Below, piece by piece: positions 16,561-24,408 of a stretch of 42,838 nt of DNA. The stretch's first letter is position 1. Each line of letters begins with the position of its first letter. The translations under genes and the position numbers were made by a program. Source of the DNA: Candidatus Hydrogenedentota bacterium. GTDB taxonomy: Bacteria > Hydrogenedentota > Hydrogenedentia > Hydrogenedentales > CAILVY01. The stretch covers positions 1-42,838 of the forward strand of contig CAILVY010000077.1 of the NCBI GenBank assembly GCA_903837785.1, in the 5' to 3' direction. Under the pieces are notes generated by a model. The model was not told the origin of the DNA, ran no database searches, and saw only the letters and a program-made list of their open reading frames with translations.

Positions 16561-17991
16561 ATGGAGAATGCACAGTCGTTTGAGCTGCCGGTCCTGGTCG
16601 TGGACGACGAGCCCTCCATCGTCCGCGCAGTGGTGTCGAGACTGCAAGCCGGGGGGTTTGCCGGCTGCGCGGGCTGCGTGGACAGCCGCGAAGTCATGGG
16701 CATTCTGTCCGCGCGGCAGGTGGGCATGGTGCTGCTTGATCTGAGCATGCCGCACTTGTCGGGCGAGAGTCTGCTGCATCAAATCGTCGAGCAGTTTCCC
16801 GACGTGCCCGTCGTCATGAACACCGGTTCGAACGAGGTGGCCACGGCGGTGCGCTGTATCAAGGTCGGCGCCTATGATTACCTGGTCAAACCGGTGGAAA
16901 TGCCACATCTGCTCGCGACGGTGAAGCGCGCGCTTGAGTTGCGGGAACTGCGCCATGAGTATTCGCAACTGAAAGAACAGGTTTTCACCCCGGCACTGCA
17001 TCACCCCGAGGCCTTCGCCGCGATTCTCACGGCCAGCAGCAGAATGCAGGCTATCTTCCGCTTCATCGAGACGATATCGGGCACCTCGAAGCCCGTCCTG
17101 GTGACGGGGGAATCCGGCGTGGGCAAGGAACTGATCTCCCGTGCCATTCATACACTGAGCGGCCGCAGCGGGCCGTTTGTGGCGGTCAACGTGGCCGGCG
17201 TGGATGATAATGTCTTCTCCGACACCCTCTTCGGGCATATCCGAGGCGCCTTCACCGGCGCCGATGCCGTGCGGCCGGGGCTGCTCGAACAGGCGTCCGC
17301 GGGCACGATCTTCCTGGACGAGATCGGGGACCTCAGCCCCGCGTCACAAGTGAAGCTGCTGCGCCTCGTGCAGGAAGGCGAGTATTTTCCCCTCGGCGCG
17401 GACCTCCCCAAGGCCAGTCACGCCCGCCTCTTGGTGGCCACGAACAAGAATCTGGATGCGCTGAGCGCTTCGGGCGGCTTTCGCGCCGATCTTTACTACC
17501 GCCTGCAGATTCATCAGGTGCAGATTCCTCCGCTCCGGGAACGGCTTGAGGACTTGCCACTGCTGATCGATCATTTCCTGCACGAATCCGCGGCGATGCT
17601 CGGCCGGCCGAAACCCACGCCGCCGCGAGAGCTGGCCACCCTGCTTGCCACCTACTCGTTCCCGGGCAATATCCGGGAACTGGAGGCCATGGTCTATACG
17701 GCGGTGAGCCAGCATGCTTCGGGCAAGCTGTCCATGGACTCCTTTAAACAGCGCATGGAGAAGGAACGTGCGGCAGGACCTGAACACCGGCACCCCCAAA
17801 CCGAGGAAATCCCTCCCCTCAGCCTGCACCCCGGCCGCTTTCCCACCTTGAAGGAAGCGGCAGAGTTCCTCGTGGCCGAAGCCCTGAGACGTTCCGAGGG
17901 CAATCAGTCCATGGCGGCGGAGTTCCTGGGCATCACCCCCTCTGCGTTGAACAAGCGCCTGCACCGGGCGTTCCCCAAGCAGGACGCCTGA
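16561..17991 (+). CDS. NtrC-family sigma54-dependent response regulator
   Basis: 476 residues from ATG 16561. A GTG four codons upstream (16549) is an alternative; both have purine-rich sites before them. A receiver domain (about 10-125) has the acidic pair DDEPS and the phospho-acceptor Asp60 in VLLDLSMP. The AAA+ domain has Walker A GESGVGKE, the sigma54-contacting loop intact as GAFTGA, Walker B GTIFLDEIGD and an arginine-finger region PLRERLEDLP. The C-terminus carries a Fis-type helix-turn-helix (SEGNQSMAAEFLGITPSALN). It should be phosphorylated by a histidine kinase, oligomerise at distant sites and drive open-complex formation by sigma54 RNA polymerase. No kinase gene is adjacent. The sigma54 promoter with three inverted repeats just downstream (18008-18200) is the obvious target. 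Confidence 0.93.
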   Translation: MENAQSFELPVLVVDDEPSIVRAVVSRLQAGGFAGCAGCVDSREVMGILSARQVGMVLLDLSMPHLSGESLLHQIVEQFPDVPVVMNTGSNEVATAVRCIKVGAYDYLVKPVEMPHLLATVKRALELRELRHEYSQLKEQVFTPALHHPEAFAAILTASSRMQAIFRFIETISGTSKPVLVTGESGVGKELISRAIHTLSGRSGPFVAVNVAGVDDNVFSDTLFGHIRGAFTGADAVRPGLLEQASAGTIFLDEIGDLSPASQVKLLRLVQEGEYFPLGADLPKASHARLLVATNKNLDALSASGGFRADLYYRLQIHQVQIPPLRERLEDLPLLIDHFLHESAAMLGRPKPTPPRELATLLATYSFPGNIRELEAMVYTAVSQHASGKLSMDSFKQRMEKERAAGPEHRHPQTEEIPPLSLHPGRFPTLKEAAEFLVAEALRRSEGNQSMAAEFLGITPSALNKRLHRAFPKQDA

Positions 17992-18007
17992 GCCGCTGTC
18001 CAGCCTA

Positions 18008-18105
18008 TGACATTTGTCAAGTAAATGACTTTTGTCACAACATCTTAAGTACTTCCTCTTATTAGCGTTGCGCCCATTTCCGGATGATCGCAATGACATT
18101 TCTCA
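18008..18105 (+). promoter_or_regulatory. Three enhancer-like inverted repeats upstream of the sigma54 promoter
   Basis: TGACATTTGTCA (18008-18019), TGACTTTTGTCA (18026-18037) and TGACATTTCTCA (18094-18105). The consensus is TGAC-N-TTT-S-TCA, with the first two 18 bases apart. They lie about 80-180 bases ahead of the -24/-12 element, the usual distance for NtrC-type activators. The NtrC-family gene immediately upstream is the likely binder. Confidence 0.65.
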
Positions 18106-18185
18106 CACCGTCCTGAATACTGGGCTCCGATCCCGTCCGGCCCTATCGCATTGTTTTTCCAGTACTTAGACCCATTTCGTCTGCT

Positions 18186-18200
18186 TGGCACGGCGTATGC
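18186..18200 (+). promoter_or_regulatory. Sigma54 (-24/-12) promoter of the small protein-cheW-MCP operon
   Basis: TGGCAC (18186-18191), five bases, ATGC (18197-18200). The GG and GC pairs are separated by exactly ten bases, as sigma54 requires; the consensus differs only at the first T of TTGC. Transcription would start near 18212, so upstream in-frame start codons of the first gene (TTG 18185) cannot be used. Confidence 0.75.
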
Positions 18201-18301
18201 TTTGCTTGGTCATGACCCGGATTTACGGGTTAAACGGATTTTACGGTGGATCAATACTTGAAATGACCTTTCAGAACAGACAGGAAAGAATGGAGCAGGG
18301 C

Positions 18302-18613
18302 ATGGGAACAACACAGGCCGACAGCGACGTGATGAGCTTCCACGTGACGCCCGATGCTGCCGTCCTGCTTGAGAACATCCACGAATGTGCCGCATTCCTT
18401 CGGGAACACGGGGTGGTGGATACCGTGCCTGTGTCGGGCTTGCTCTGCGACCAGTTCAGGCATGCCAAGTATGCCGCGAAGCGGGACGGTTTGGACTGCG
18501 ATTGGACGGTCCAGGTGGAGGTGCTGATTGACCGCGCGGTCCAGGTAACGATGATTGACAACCACAGCGGGTACCAGTCGGTGGAGATCCGGACGACGAC
18601 AAGAGAACGTTAG
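18302..18613 (+). CDS. Small protein of unknown function, first gene of the chemosensory operon
   Basis: About 103 residues from ATG 18302 (GGAG six bases upstream); ATG 18290 with AGGAAAG is an alternative. The open frame runs back into the sigma54 promoter, which fixes the start downstream of about 18212. The sequence is soluble with no signal peptide. I do not recognise a family. The order of helices and strands (ENIHECAAFLREHG ... CDQFRHAKYAAKRDG ... VLIDRAVQVTMIDNHSGYQ) loosely recalls a short GHKL ATPase of the RsbW type, but the ATP-binding Asn and Gly motifs are not clear. Placement as the first gene ahead of cheW suggests an accessory signalling role. Confidence 0.6.
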   Translation: MGTTQADSDVMSFHVTPDAAVLLENIHECAAFLREHGVVDTVPVSGLLCDQFRHAKYAAKRDGLDCDWTVQVEVLIDRAVQVTMIDNHSGYQSVEIRTTTRER

Positions 18614-18681
18614 GCGCAAACAGCGGCCTGGAAGCAGGCCCAGGGCCCATGGCGCGCGGCGCCGGGGGGAAGGAGGACAAG

Positions 18682-19197
18682 ATGAGCCAATCGGAGATCG
18701 CAAGCGTGCCGGCGGCGCAAGCAGGCAAGTACCTGACATTTCAACTCGGCCCGGAGACCTTTGGCCTCGAGATTCTCAAGGTCCAGGAAATCAACGGGCT
18801 GATGAACGTCACCCACGTGCCGAGAACGCCGCGCTTCGTGCGCGGGGTTATCAACCTGCGGGGGAAAGTCATCCCGGTGGTGGAACTGCGGGTGAAGTTC
18901 GGAATGGAGGAATGCCCGGATACTGAACACACGTGCATCATCGTGGTCCAGGTCAGCCATGCCGGGTCGCGCGTGACGATGGGCATCATCGTGGATGAAG
19001 TCTCTGAGGTTTTGGAGATCAAGTCGGAGCAGCTTGAACCCGCCCCATCGTTCGGCGACCAGGTCGACACGGAATTCATTCTGGGCGTGGGCAAAGTTGG
19101 ACAGAAGGTAATCATGTTATTGGACGTGGACCGGGTTCTGGGCGCTGGCGAAGTCGGGTTCGTGCGCCAGGCCGGAATCTCGGAAATGGTGGCTTAG
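18682..19197 (+). CDS. cheW: CheW-type chemotaxis coupling protein
   Basis: 171 residues from ATG 18682 with AAGGAGG six bases upstream. A full CheW SH3-like double barrel is visible: KYLTFQLGPETFGLEILKVQEI at the start, then THVPRTPRFVRGVINLRGKVIPVVELR, the family signature, and a C-terminal ILGVGKVGQKVIMLLDVDRVL. CheW links receptors to the kinase CheA and helps form the array. It lies 68 bases after the small gene and 60 bases before the second MCP, so all three probably share the sigma54 transcript. No CheA, CheY, CheR or CheB is in the window, so it must work with kinase encoded elsewhere. Confidence 0.95.
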   Translation: MSQSEIASVPAAQAGKYLTFQLGPETFGLEILKVQEINGLMNVTHVPRTPRFVRGVINLRGKVIPVVELRVKFGMEECPDTEHTCIIVVQVSHAGSRVTMGIIVDEVSEVLEIKSEQLEPAPSFGDQVDTEFILGVGKVGQKVIMLLDVDRVLGAGEVGFVRQAGISEMVA

Positions 19198-19257
19198 GAA
19201 AAGCAGGTGCGTGGGGCGGTGTCGCCTCTGCTGCTCAACTGGAGAAAGGTACCGGAT

Positions 19258-21345
19258 ATGATAAAGAATCGAGGATTGGGCGCAAAGATCGGGATGGGGT
19301 TTGCCGCGTTGATCGCCATTGCGTTGGGGCTGGGGGGTCTGGCCGTGTGGAGCATGAACGGGGTGGCGCGCATCGCCGATGAGATGCAGAACCGTAACGT
19401 GCCGGCGGTCCAGGTCGCCAATGACGTGGAACGGTCGTCGCTGAAGACCATGTACAACGCGCGCGGCTACGCGTTTACGGAAGAGACCACCTTCCTGGAT
19501 GTTACGCGGACTGAGTTGAGCGCGGTGAAGGAGAACCTGAAGAAGGCCGCGGCACTGGCGGAGAAGGAGAACATCGCATGGCTGCGGGAGAACGCCCAAA
19601 AGGCCTCGAACAACGCCGCGGAATATGAACGATTGCTGGATGAAACGGTGGCATCGACCGAGTCCATGGCCAAAATGAAGGCCGCCTCGCTCGTGGCGGC
19701 GGACAAATACATGGAGGTCTGCGCGGCGTACCTGGCTTCGCAGAACAAACAGCTTGAGGATGATGTCAGGATGGCTCTGACGACATCCCCTGCGGTCGAT
19801 GCGGCGGCAGCCACGACGGCAAGCGCCGCCGGCGAAGCCAAAATCCTGGACCGGGCAAAGAAGATGAGCATGGCCCAAGAGATTGTAGACTTGGGGAACA
19901 GCATCCGGCTTGGGACCTGGCAGTCCATCGCCAGCCGTGACCCAAAGCTCTTCCAGGAAACCGAGAAGAAGTTCGAGGAGGTGAACGCGAAACTGGACGG
20001 GCTGAAAGCCATGACGAAACAGGAGGTAAACCTCAAGCAGATTGAGGAATGCCGTGCCGCGGGCGCCGAATACCTCAAGTGTATGGAAGCTTTCCTGACG
20101 GACTGGTTCGCGCGCGAAGACCTCAACAAGAAGCGCGGTGCAAGCGGGGATGCGGTGCTCGAAGCCGCGCAGCAAACAGCGCAGGCGGGCCTGGAGCAGA
20201 CCTCCAATGGGGCCACTAACGCGGCGCAGTCGTTGGCCACCGGCACGTGGATCATGGTGGTTGGCCTGGGAATCGGGGTATTGCTGGGGATCACCATGGC
20301 CCTGCTGATCACGCGATCCATCACAAAACCCATCAATGCCGTCATCGCCAGCCTGACGATGGGCGCGGGACAGGTGGATTCGGCCTCGAACCAGGTGGCG
20401 CAGTCCAGCCAGTCGATGGCGGAAGGCGCGAGCCAGCAGGCCTCAAGTCTGGAGGAGACGTCCGCCTCGCTCGAGGAGATGGCGTCCATGACCCGCCAGA
20501 ACGCCGAAGGGGCGAACCAGGCGACCGCCATGGCCACGGAAGCCCGGGACTCCGCGGAACGCGGCCGCCAGGCCATGTCGCGGATGGCCTCGGCCATCCA
20601 GGAGATCAAGAAGTCCTCGGACGAGACAGCCAAGATCATCAAGACCATCGACGAGATCGCGTTCCAGACCAACCTCCTCGCCTTGAACGCTGCCGTCGAA
20701 GCGGCGCGGGCCGGCGACGCGGGCAAGGGCTTCGCCGTGGTCGCGGAAGAAGTCCGCAACCTTGCGCAGCGCAGCGCCGAGGCGGCCAAGAACACCTCGT
20801 CGTTGATCGAGGGTGCGCAGAAGAACGCGGACAACGGCGTCTCGGTGTCCACGGAAGTGGCCCAGATTCTCAACGAGATTGTGAGCGCCGCGCAGAAGGT
20901 TGCCCAACTGGCCTCGGACGTCTCGGCGGCCACGAACGAACAGGCCCAGGGCATCGCTCAAGTGAACAAGGCCGTGTCGGAGATGGACAAGGTGACGCAA
21001 GCCAACGCCGCCAACTCGGAAGAAGCGGCCTCGGCGGGCGAGGAATTGTCCGCCCAGTCGCGCGAACTCAACGACATGGTCAACACGCTCGTCGCCATCG
21101 TCGGGGGCGCCGGCACCCGATCGCACAAGGCCAATGGAAACGGCAATGGAAACGGCAATGGAAACAAACGGCACACCGCCATGCCGGCCCCGCAACTCGT
21201 CCGTCCTGCCATTTCGCACGCGCCCAACGGCGGCGATCGGCGCGGCCGGGCGCAGGCCGTGTTGACGGATAAGCGGCAGACCGCAGCCGTAAAGAGCCCC
21301 GAATCTGTCATCCCCCTGGACGACAGTGAACTGCAGGATTTCTAG
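19258..21345 (+). CDS. Methyl-accepting chemotaxis protein with large helical periplasmic domain
   Basis: 695 residues from ATG 19258 (GAGAAAGG upstream). Helix 1 at about 11-33, a mostly helical periplasmic domain of about 295 residues (length as in bimodular helical-bundle sensors), helix 2 at about 331-351, then RSITKPI and a signalling bundle. The tip [19 protein letters not shown] is at about residues 466-484. The HAMP linker is short or degenerate. The C-terminus has an Asn-Gly-rich flexible linker (three 12-base repeats) and ends in an acidic-aromatic tail DDSELQDF. Such tails on flexible linkers are known tethers for CheR or CheB in some receptors. It is the last gene of the sigma54 operon and is followed by a strong hairpin. 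Confidence 0.92.
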   Translation: MIKNRGLGAKIGMGFAALIAIALGLGGLAVWSMNGVARIADEMQNRNVPAVQVANDVERSSLKTMYNARGYAFTEETTFLDVTRTELSAVKENLKKAAALAEKENIAWLRENAQKASNNAAEYERLLDETVASTESMAKMKAASLVAADKYMEVCAAYLASQNKQLEDDVRMALTTSPAVDAAAATTASAAGEAKILDRAKKMSMAQEIVDLGNSIRLGTWQSIASRDPKLFQETEKKFEEVNAKLDGLKAMTKQEVNLKQIEECRAAGAEYLKCMEAFLTDWFAREDLNKKRGASGDAVLEAAQQTAQAGLEQTSNGATNAAQSLATGTWIMVVGLGIGVLLGITMALLITRSITKPINAVIASLTMGAGQVDSASNQVAQSSQSMAEGASQQASSLEETSASLEEMASMTRQNAEGANQATAMATEARDSAERGRQAMSRMASAIQEIKKSSDETAKIIKTIDEIAFQTNLLALNAAVEAARAGDAGKGFAVVAEEVRNLAQRSAEAAKNTSSLIEGAQKNADNGVSVSTEVAQILNEIVSAAQKVAQLASDVSAATNEQAQGIAQVNKAVSEMDKVTQANAANSEEAASAGEELSAQSRELNDMVNTLVAIVGGAGTRSHKANGNGNGNGNGNKRHTAMPAPQLVRPAISHAPNGGDRRGRAQAVLTDKRQTAAVKSPESVIPLDDSELQDF
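21133..21165 (+). repeat. Tandem 12-base repeat coding Asn-Gly-Asn-Gly
   Basis: AATGGAAACGGC occurs twice (21133-21144, 21145-21156), followed by a partial third copy. It encodes the flexible linker before the C-terminal tail of the MCP. Confidence 0.85.
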
Positions 21346-21376
21346 ACACTCTCTGACGCCTCGATGTGTGTGAAGA

Positions 21377-21409
21377 CCCGCCCTGCGTGCCAGCCGCATG
21401 CAGGGCGGG
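21377..21409. terminator. Hairpin between the convergent MCP and Agl23 genes
   Basis: Perfect ten-pair stem CCCGCCCTGC (21377-21386) / GCAGGGCGGG (21400-21409), 13-base loop. No T run on either strand. It could stop transcription from both sides. Confidence 0.55.
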
Positions 21410-21453
21410 CCCGCTTCACAGCAGACGAGTCACGCGTGTCGCATCCCGGCCTG

Positions 21454-23091
21454 CTAGGAACGTGTCCGCATGAAGGCGTCCCAAAGGTCCTGACGAATGT
21501 AGGCGAGGAGCAGGACGCCGGGCCGGAGGGCGTGAAACTCGACCTGATATCGGTCTTTGAGGCGCTGGTCGAGTTCATCCCGCAGGCGCGGGTCCGCAAT
21601 GATCATGGGGGCGTCGGAGACTTCGGGGAATTGCCTCCAGTAACCGACGCGGTCATAGGCGCGCAGGTACCACGGCAGCGGCCAATAGTCGCCGTTCGGG
21701 CAGAAGATGTTGATCTGCATGTGGCGTCCGTCGGGGTTGGCGGCGGCAATCTGATCGAATCGTTGCACGAGGCGCATCAGCGCCGTGCTCGTGTGCGCGT
21801 AGACGTACGGGTTGCGCGGGTCAGCGGGATAACGGAAGTTGCCGAGCCAGCTCTGATGCGCGAGTTGGGCCATTCCCGCCAGAAGCAGGAGCGCGACAAG
21901 CCCCTTGATGGGCCGCCAGCGCGCGAGGCGAAACATCGCGACGGCGCCCACCCCCGCCATCAGAATCAAGGGCTGGAGGAAGACGATGGCATTCCAGGGG
22001 GTCTTGTACGGAATCATCGAATACGCGGCCGTGACAAGGATGGTGTAGAACGCGAGGAAGCGAAGCAGCGGCCCACAGGAAGCCGCCCCGGATGCCGCAT
22101 TCGCTCCGCAGTCTACCCGGCCGGGCATCCGCGTGCCGAGCGCGACCCCGATGCCGAAGGCGCCCAGGGCCAGAATGAGGCCTTCGCTCCACCGCGGTCC
22201 CGCGCTGCGGTAGACGTAGCAGAGCAGTTCCAGGTAGTAGAACCAGGGCTTGTCGTGAATGCCGGCGCTCCCCTGCCCCTCGGCGCGATGGAAGTAGGTC
22301 GCGTACGCGAGGATGGAGTCGAGGGGGCCGCGGGAGTACGTGAAGAACGAGGAGAAGAAGATTACGGAGATGGCTGCGGCCGAAATCCCGGCGACGGCGA
22401 TATGCACGGGCCGTATGCCGTCGCTCGGAAGGAGCGGTGTCCCTTCACGGAGGCGTCCGAGGACGCGCGTGAGAACGAGCGCGGCGGCAAGCGCCACCAC
22501 AAGGACGAGGGTGGTTTCCTTAGTGGCGTGCATCAGCCCGAGGCAGAGGCCGGCGAGGACCGCCCATCGCAGCGATTTCGTCCGGGCGTATTTCCAGCCT
22601 GACAGGATCAGGCCGGCGGTAAAGAAGACCAGCAGCATTTCCTGGATGTAGTAGCGGCTGAAGTACGTCATGCCATGAGACACGGCGGTGAGAAGGGCGG
22701 CCCAGAACGCGGCCCCCCGTCCGATGCCGCGCGCGAACGCGCCCGCGAGCAGCACGACGCCGACGCCAAAGAGGGCGGGCACGATGCGATAGGTGAATTC
22801 GCTGGTTTCGGCAAAGCGCTTCGCGCCGCTGAGCCACATCGAGGGCAGCGTGAAGTAGTAGAGGGTCGGCCCGTGGTGCTCATGCGGGTCGTAACGATAG
22901 ACGCCCTTGTCGAAAAGCGTGCCCGCCTTGACGGCCTGGTTGGCTTCGTCGCCGTGCATGGGCCGCTCGTCCAGGCGCGGCAGCCGGAATGCCAGCGCCA
23001 CTGCGAGGACGGCAAAGATCGCCAACGCGTGGAGCAGACGCGTCGAAGCGGGGACGGACGCAGACTGAAACGGAGCTTCACCGACGAACAT
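21454..23091 (-). CDS. Agl23/TIGR03663-type GT-C membrane glycosyltransferase-like protein
   Basis: About 545 residues from ATG 23091, with GGGAGA nine bases upstream; the frame opens at 23166 but the promoter lies in between. Ten or more hydrophobic segments are visible. After the first comes the loop RLDERPMHGDEANQ, with the Asp-Glu typical of GT-C enzymes of the PMT/ArnT kind, then HHGPTLYYFTLP. This matches the TIGR03663 family, now labelled flippase-activity-associated protein Agl23. It would act at the membrane on lipid-linked sugars. The C-terminal 120 residues are soluble (CPNGDYWPLPWYLR). It is a single gene with its own promoter, convergent with the MCP gene. The GT2 enzyme at 9428 could feed it a polyprenyl-phosphate sugar, as inference. 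Confidence 0.8.
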   Translation of the reverse strand: MFVGEAPFQSASVPASTRLLHALAIFAVLAVALAFRLPRLDERPMHGDEANQAVKAGTLFDKGVYRYDPHEHHGPTLYYFTLPSMWLSGAKRFAETSEFTYRIVPALFGVGVVLLAGAFARGIGRGAAFWAALLTAVSHGMTYFSRYYIQEMLLVFFTAGLILSGWKYARTKSLRWAVLAGLCLGLMHATKETTLVLVVALAAALVLTRVLGRLREGTPLLPSDGIRPVHIAVAGISAAAISVIFFSSFFTYSRGPLDSILAYATYFHRAEGQGSAGIHDKPWFYYLELLCYVYRSAGPRWSEGLILALGAFGIGVALGTRMPGRVDCGANAASGAASCGPLLRFLAFYTILVTAAYSMIPYKTPWNAIVFLQPLILMAGVGAVAMFRLARWRPIKGLVALLLLAGMAQLAHQSWLGNFRYPADPRNPYVYAHTSTALMRLVQRFDQIAAANPDGRHMQINIFCPNGDYWPLPWYLRAYDRVGYWRQFPEVSDAPMIIADPRLRDELDQRLKDRYQVEFHALRPGVLLLAYIRQDLWDAFMRTRS

Positions 23092-23109
23092 GGACAAGTC
23101 TCCCGCCAA

Positions 23110-23138
23110 AGCGTAGCAGGGTTGGGGGTGCGGAGCAA
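23110..23138 (-). promoter_or_regulatory. Promoter of the Agl23-type gene
   Basis: Minus-strand TTGCTC (23138-23133), 17 bases, TACGCT (23115-23110) with TGC before the -10. The transcript would start just before the ribosome site. Confidence 0.45.
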
Positions 23139-23180
23139 AGTGCCCGTTTCGCATTGGCGTCCGCACTCAGGTATTCTCTA

Positions 23181-23221
23181 TGCGGTCGTTCGGACCGCAA
23201 GTGTGGCGAACGGACCGCAAG
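23181..23221 (+). promoter_or_regulatory. Operator-like inverted and direct repeats before the C45 gene
   Basis: TGCGGTC-GTTCG-GACCGCA (23181-23199) is a perfect seven-base inverted repeat. CGGACCGCAAG occurs at 23191-23201 and again at 23211-23221, 20 bases apart, two helical turns. It lies 25-65 bases before the ATG, between two divergent genes. Confidence 0.5.
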
Positions 23222-23246
23222 GTCAATGTTAAGGAGAAGGCCCATT

Positions 23247-24398
23247 ATGAGAGCGATTCGTTTGGTTGCTGCGGTTATCCTGTTCACCTCCCTCGCCGGG
23301 TCCGGCACCGCGCACGCCGTGGGCGGTTGGGGAACCGTCGAGACGGCCGGTTCCGGCAAGGACACGATCTCGCTGGTGAACGTGGGCGGCACGCGCTACG
23401 AAATGGGCTTCTGGTACGGTAAGCTGCTGGCGGGGCAGGTGGCGGGCTGCCGGGAAAAGCTCATGGCCGCGGCGAAGGCGGCGGGCATGGAATTCGGCCC
23501 CGCGGTGGACGCCATGTGGAACGCCGCGTACTTCGACACAAAGGCCTGGGGCGAAGAACTGCAGGGCGTGGCCGACGGCTGTGCCGCAGACGGACATCCC
23601 GAGGTCACGTTCCGGGCCATGCAGGAATTGCTCATGGTTGGCGACATCTCGGAGTACAACTGCAGCTTGTTTGCCGCCTGGGGCAAGGCGACCACGGACG
23701 GCAGCGTCTATCAGCTCCGCAACCTGGACTGGACGATGGATGCCGGGATTCAGGAGTATCCCGTGGTGGCTGTCTATCACCCGAAAGACGGGCGCGTCCA
23801 TGCCGTGGTGGGCTTTGCGGCCATGCTGGGCGCGGCGGGCGGCGGCATGAACGATCGCGGCCTGGCCGTGAGCGAGATTATGGGGCATTTCGGGGACCGG
23901 GAAACGCTGAATGGCATCCCCTTCCCCGTGTTGTTGCGCGATGTGTTGTATCACGAGAAGACGCTTGACGGCGGTCTGGCGCGCATGCGCCAGGCGGTCC
24001 GCACGAACCAGTATCATTTCGCGCTGGCCGATCCGAACGCGGCGGGCGCGAAAGGCCGCCTCATCTTCTCAAGTCATCTGCGCTTTGACGTATTCAGTGA
24101 CGTGCGCATTGTGGGCCACCCGGTGGAGACGCCGGATCCGTTCCATGAGCGGCTCGAAGACGTGGTGTATTGGCGCAAGCACAACGGCAGCGGCAACCAG
24201 GTGGAGCATGATGCGCTGGCGGCGCGCTACGGGAAGATCGACGCGGAACGGGCTATCGAAGTCGCGCAGGCGTGCGGCGTCGAAGGCACGCTGCTGAGCA
24301 TTGTCTATCATAACAGCGGAAAGGAGTTCTGGGTGGCCTTCGCCGAGGGTCTCGAACCGGCGCATAAGCAAGGCTATGTCCATTTTGTTCTGAAATGA
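23247..24398 (+). CDS. Secreted C45-type Ntn-hydrolase (acyltransferase/amidohydrolase family)
   Basis: 383 residues from ATG 23247 with AAGGAGA upstream; the frame opens at 22989, but that part overlaps the divergent gene. The signal peptide ends near AHA (residue 24). The protein has the C45 layout of isopenicillin N acyltransferase-like Ntn-hydrolases: an N-terminal helical region (RYEMGFWYGKLL), then EYNCSLFAAWGKAT with Cys139 as likely nucleophile after self-cleavage, then SVYQLRNLDW. C45 relatives hydrolyse or transfer acyl amides; many secreted bacterial members have no known substrate. Eleven bases separate it from the GH43-like gene, so the two should form an operon. The repeats at 23181-23221 may control it. 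Confidence 0.78.
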   Translation: MRAIRLVAAVILFTSLAGSGTAHAVGGWGTVETAGSGKDTISLVNVGGTRYEMGFWYGKLLAGQVAGCREKLMAAAKAAGMEFGPAVDAMWNAAYFDTKAWGEELQGVADGCAADGHPEVTFRAMQELLMVGDISEYNCSLFAAWGKATTDGSVYQLRNLDWTMDAGIQEYPVVAVYHPKDGRVHAVVGFAAMLGAAGGGMNDRGLAVSEIMGHFGDRETLNGIPFPVLLRDVLYHEKTLDGGLARMRQAVRTNQYHFALADPNAAGAKGRLIFSSHLRFDVFSDVRIVGHPVETPDPFHERLEDVVYWRKHNGSGNQVEHDALAARYGKIDAERAIEVAQACGVEGTLLSIVYHNSGKEFWVAFAEGLEPAHKQGYVHFVLK

Positions 24399-24408
24399 GG
24401 CACCCGGG

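Noticed and set aside
18185..18301. Upstream start codons (TTG 18185, ATG 18263) for the small chemosensory-operon gene
   Set aside because: The TTG is part of the -24 promoter element itself and would not be transcribed; ATG 18263 has no ribosome site.
19467..20954. Minus-strand open frame of 495 codons inside the second MCP
   Set aside because: Ala/Ser-rich shadow of the helical MCP sequence.
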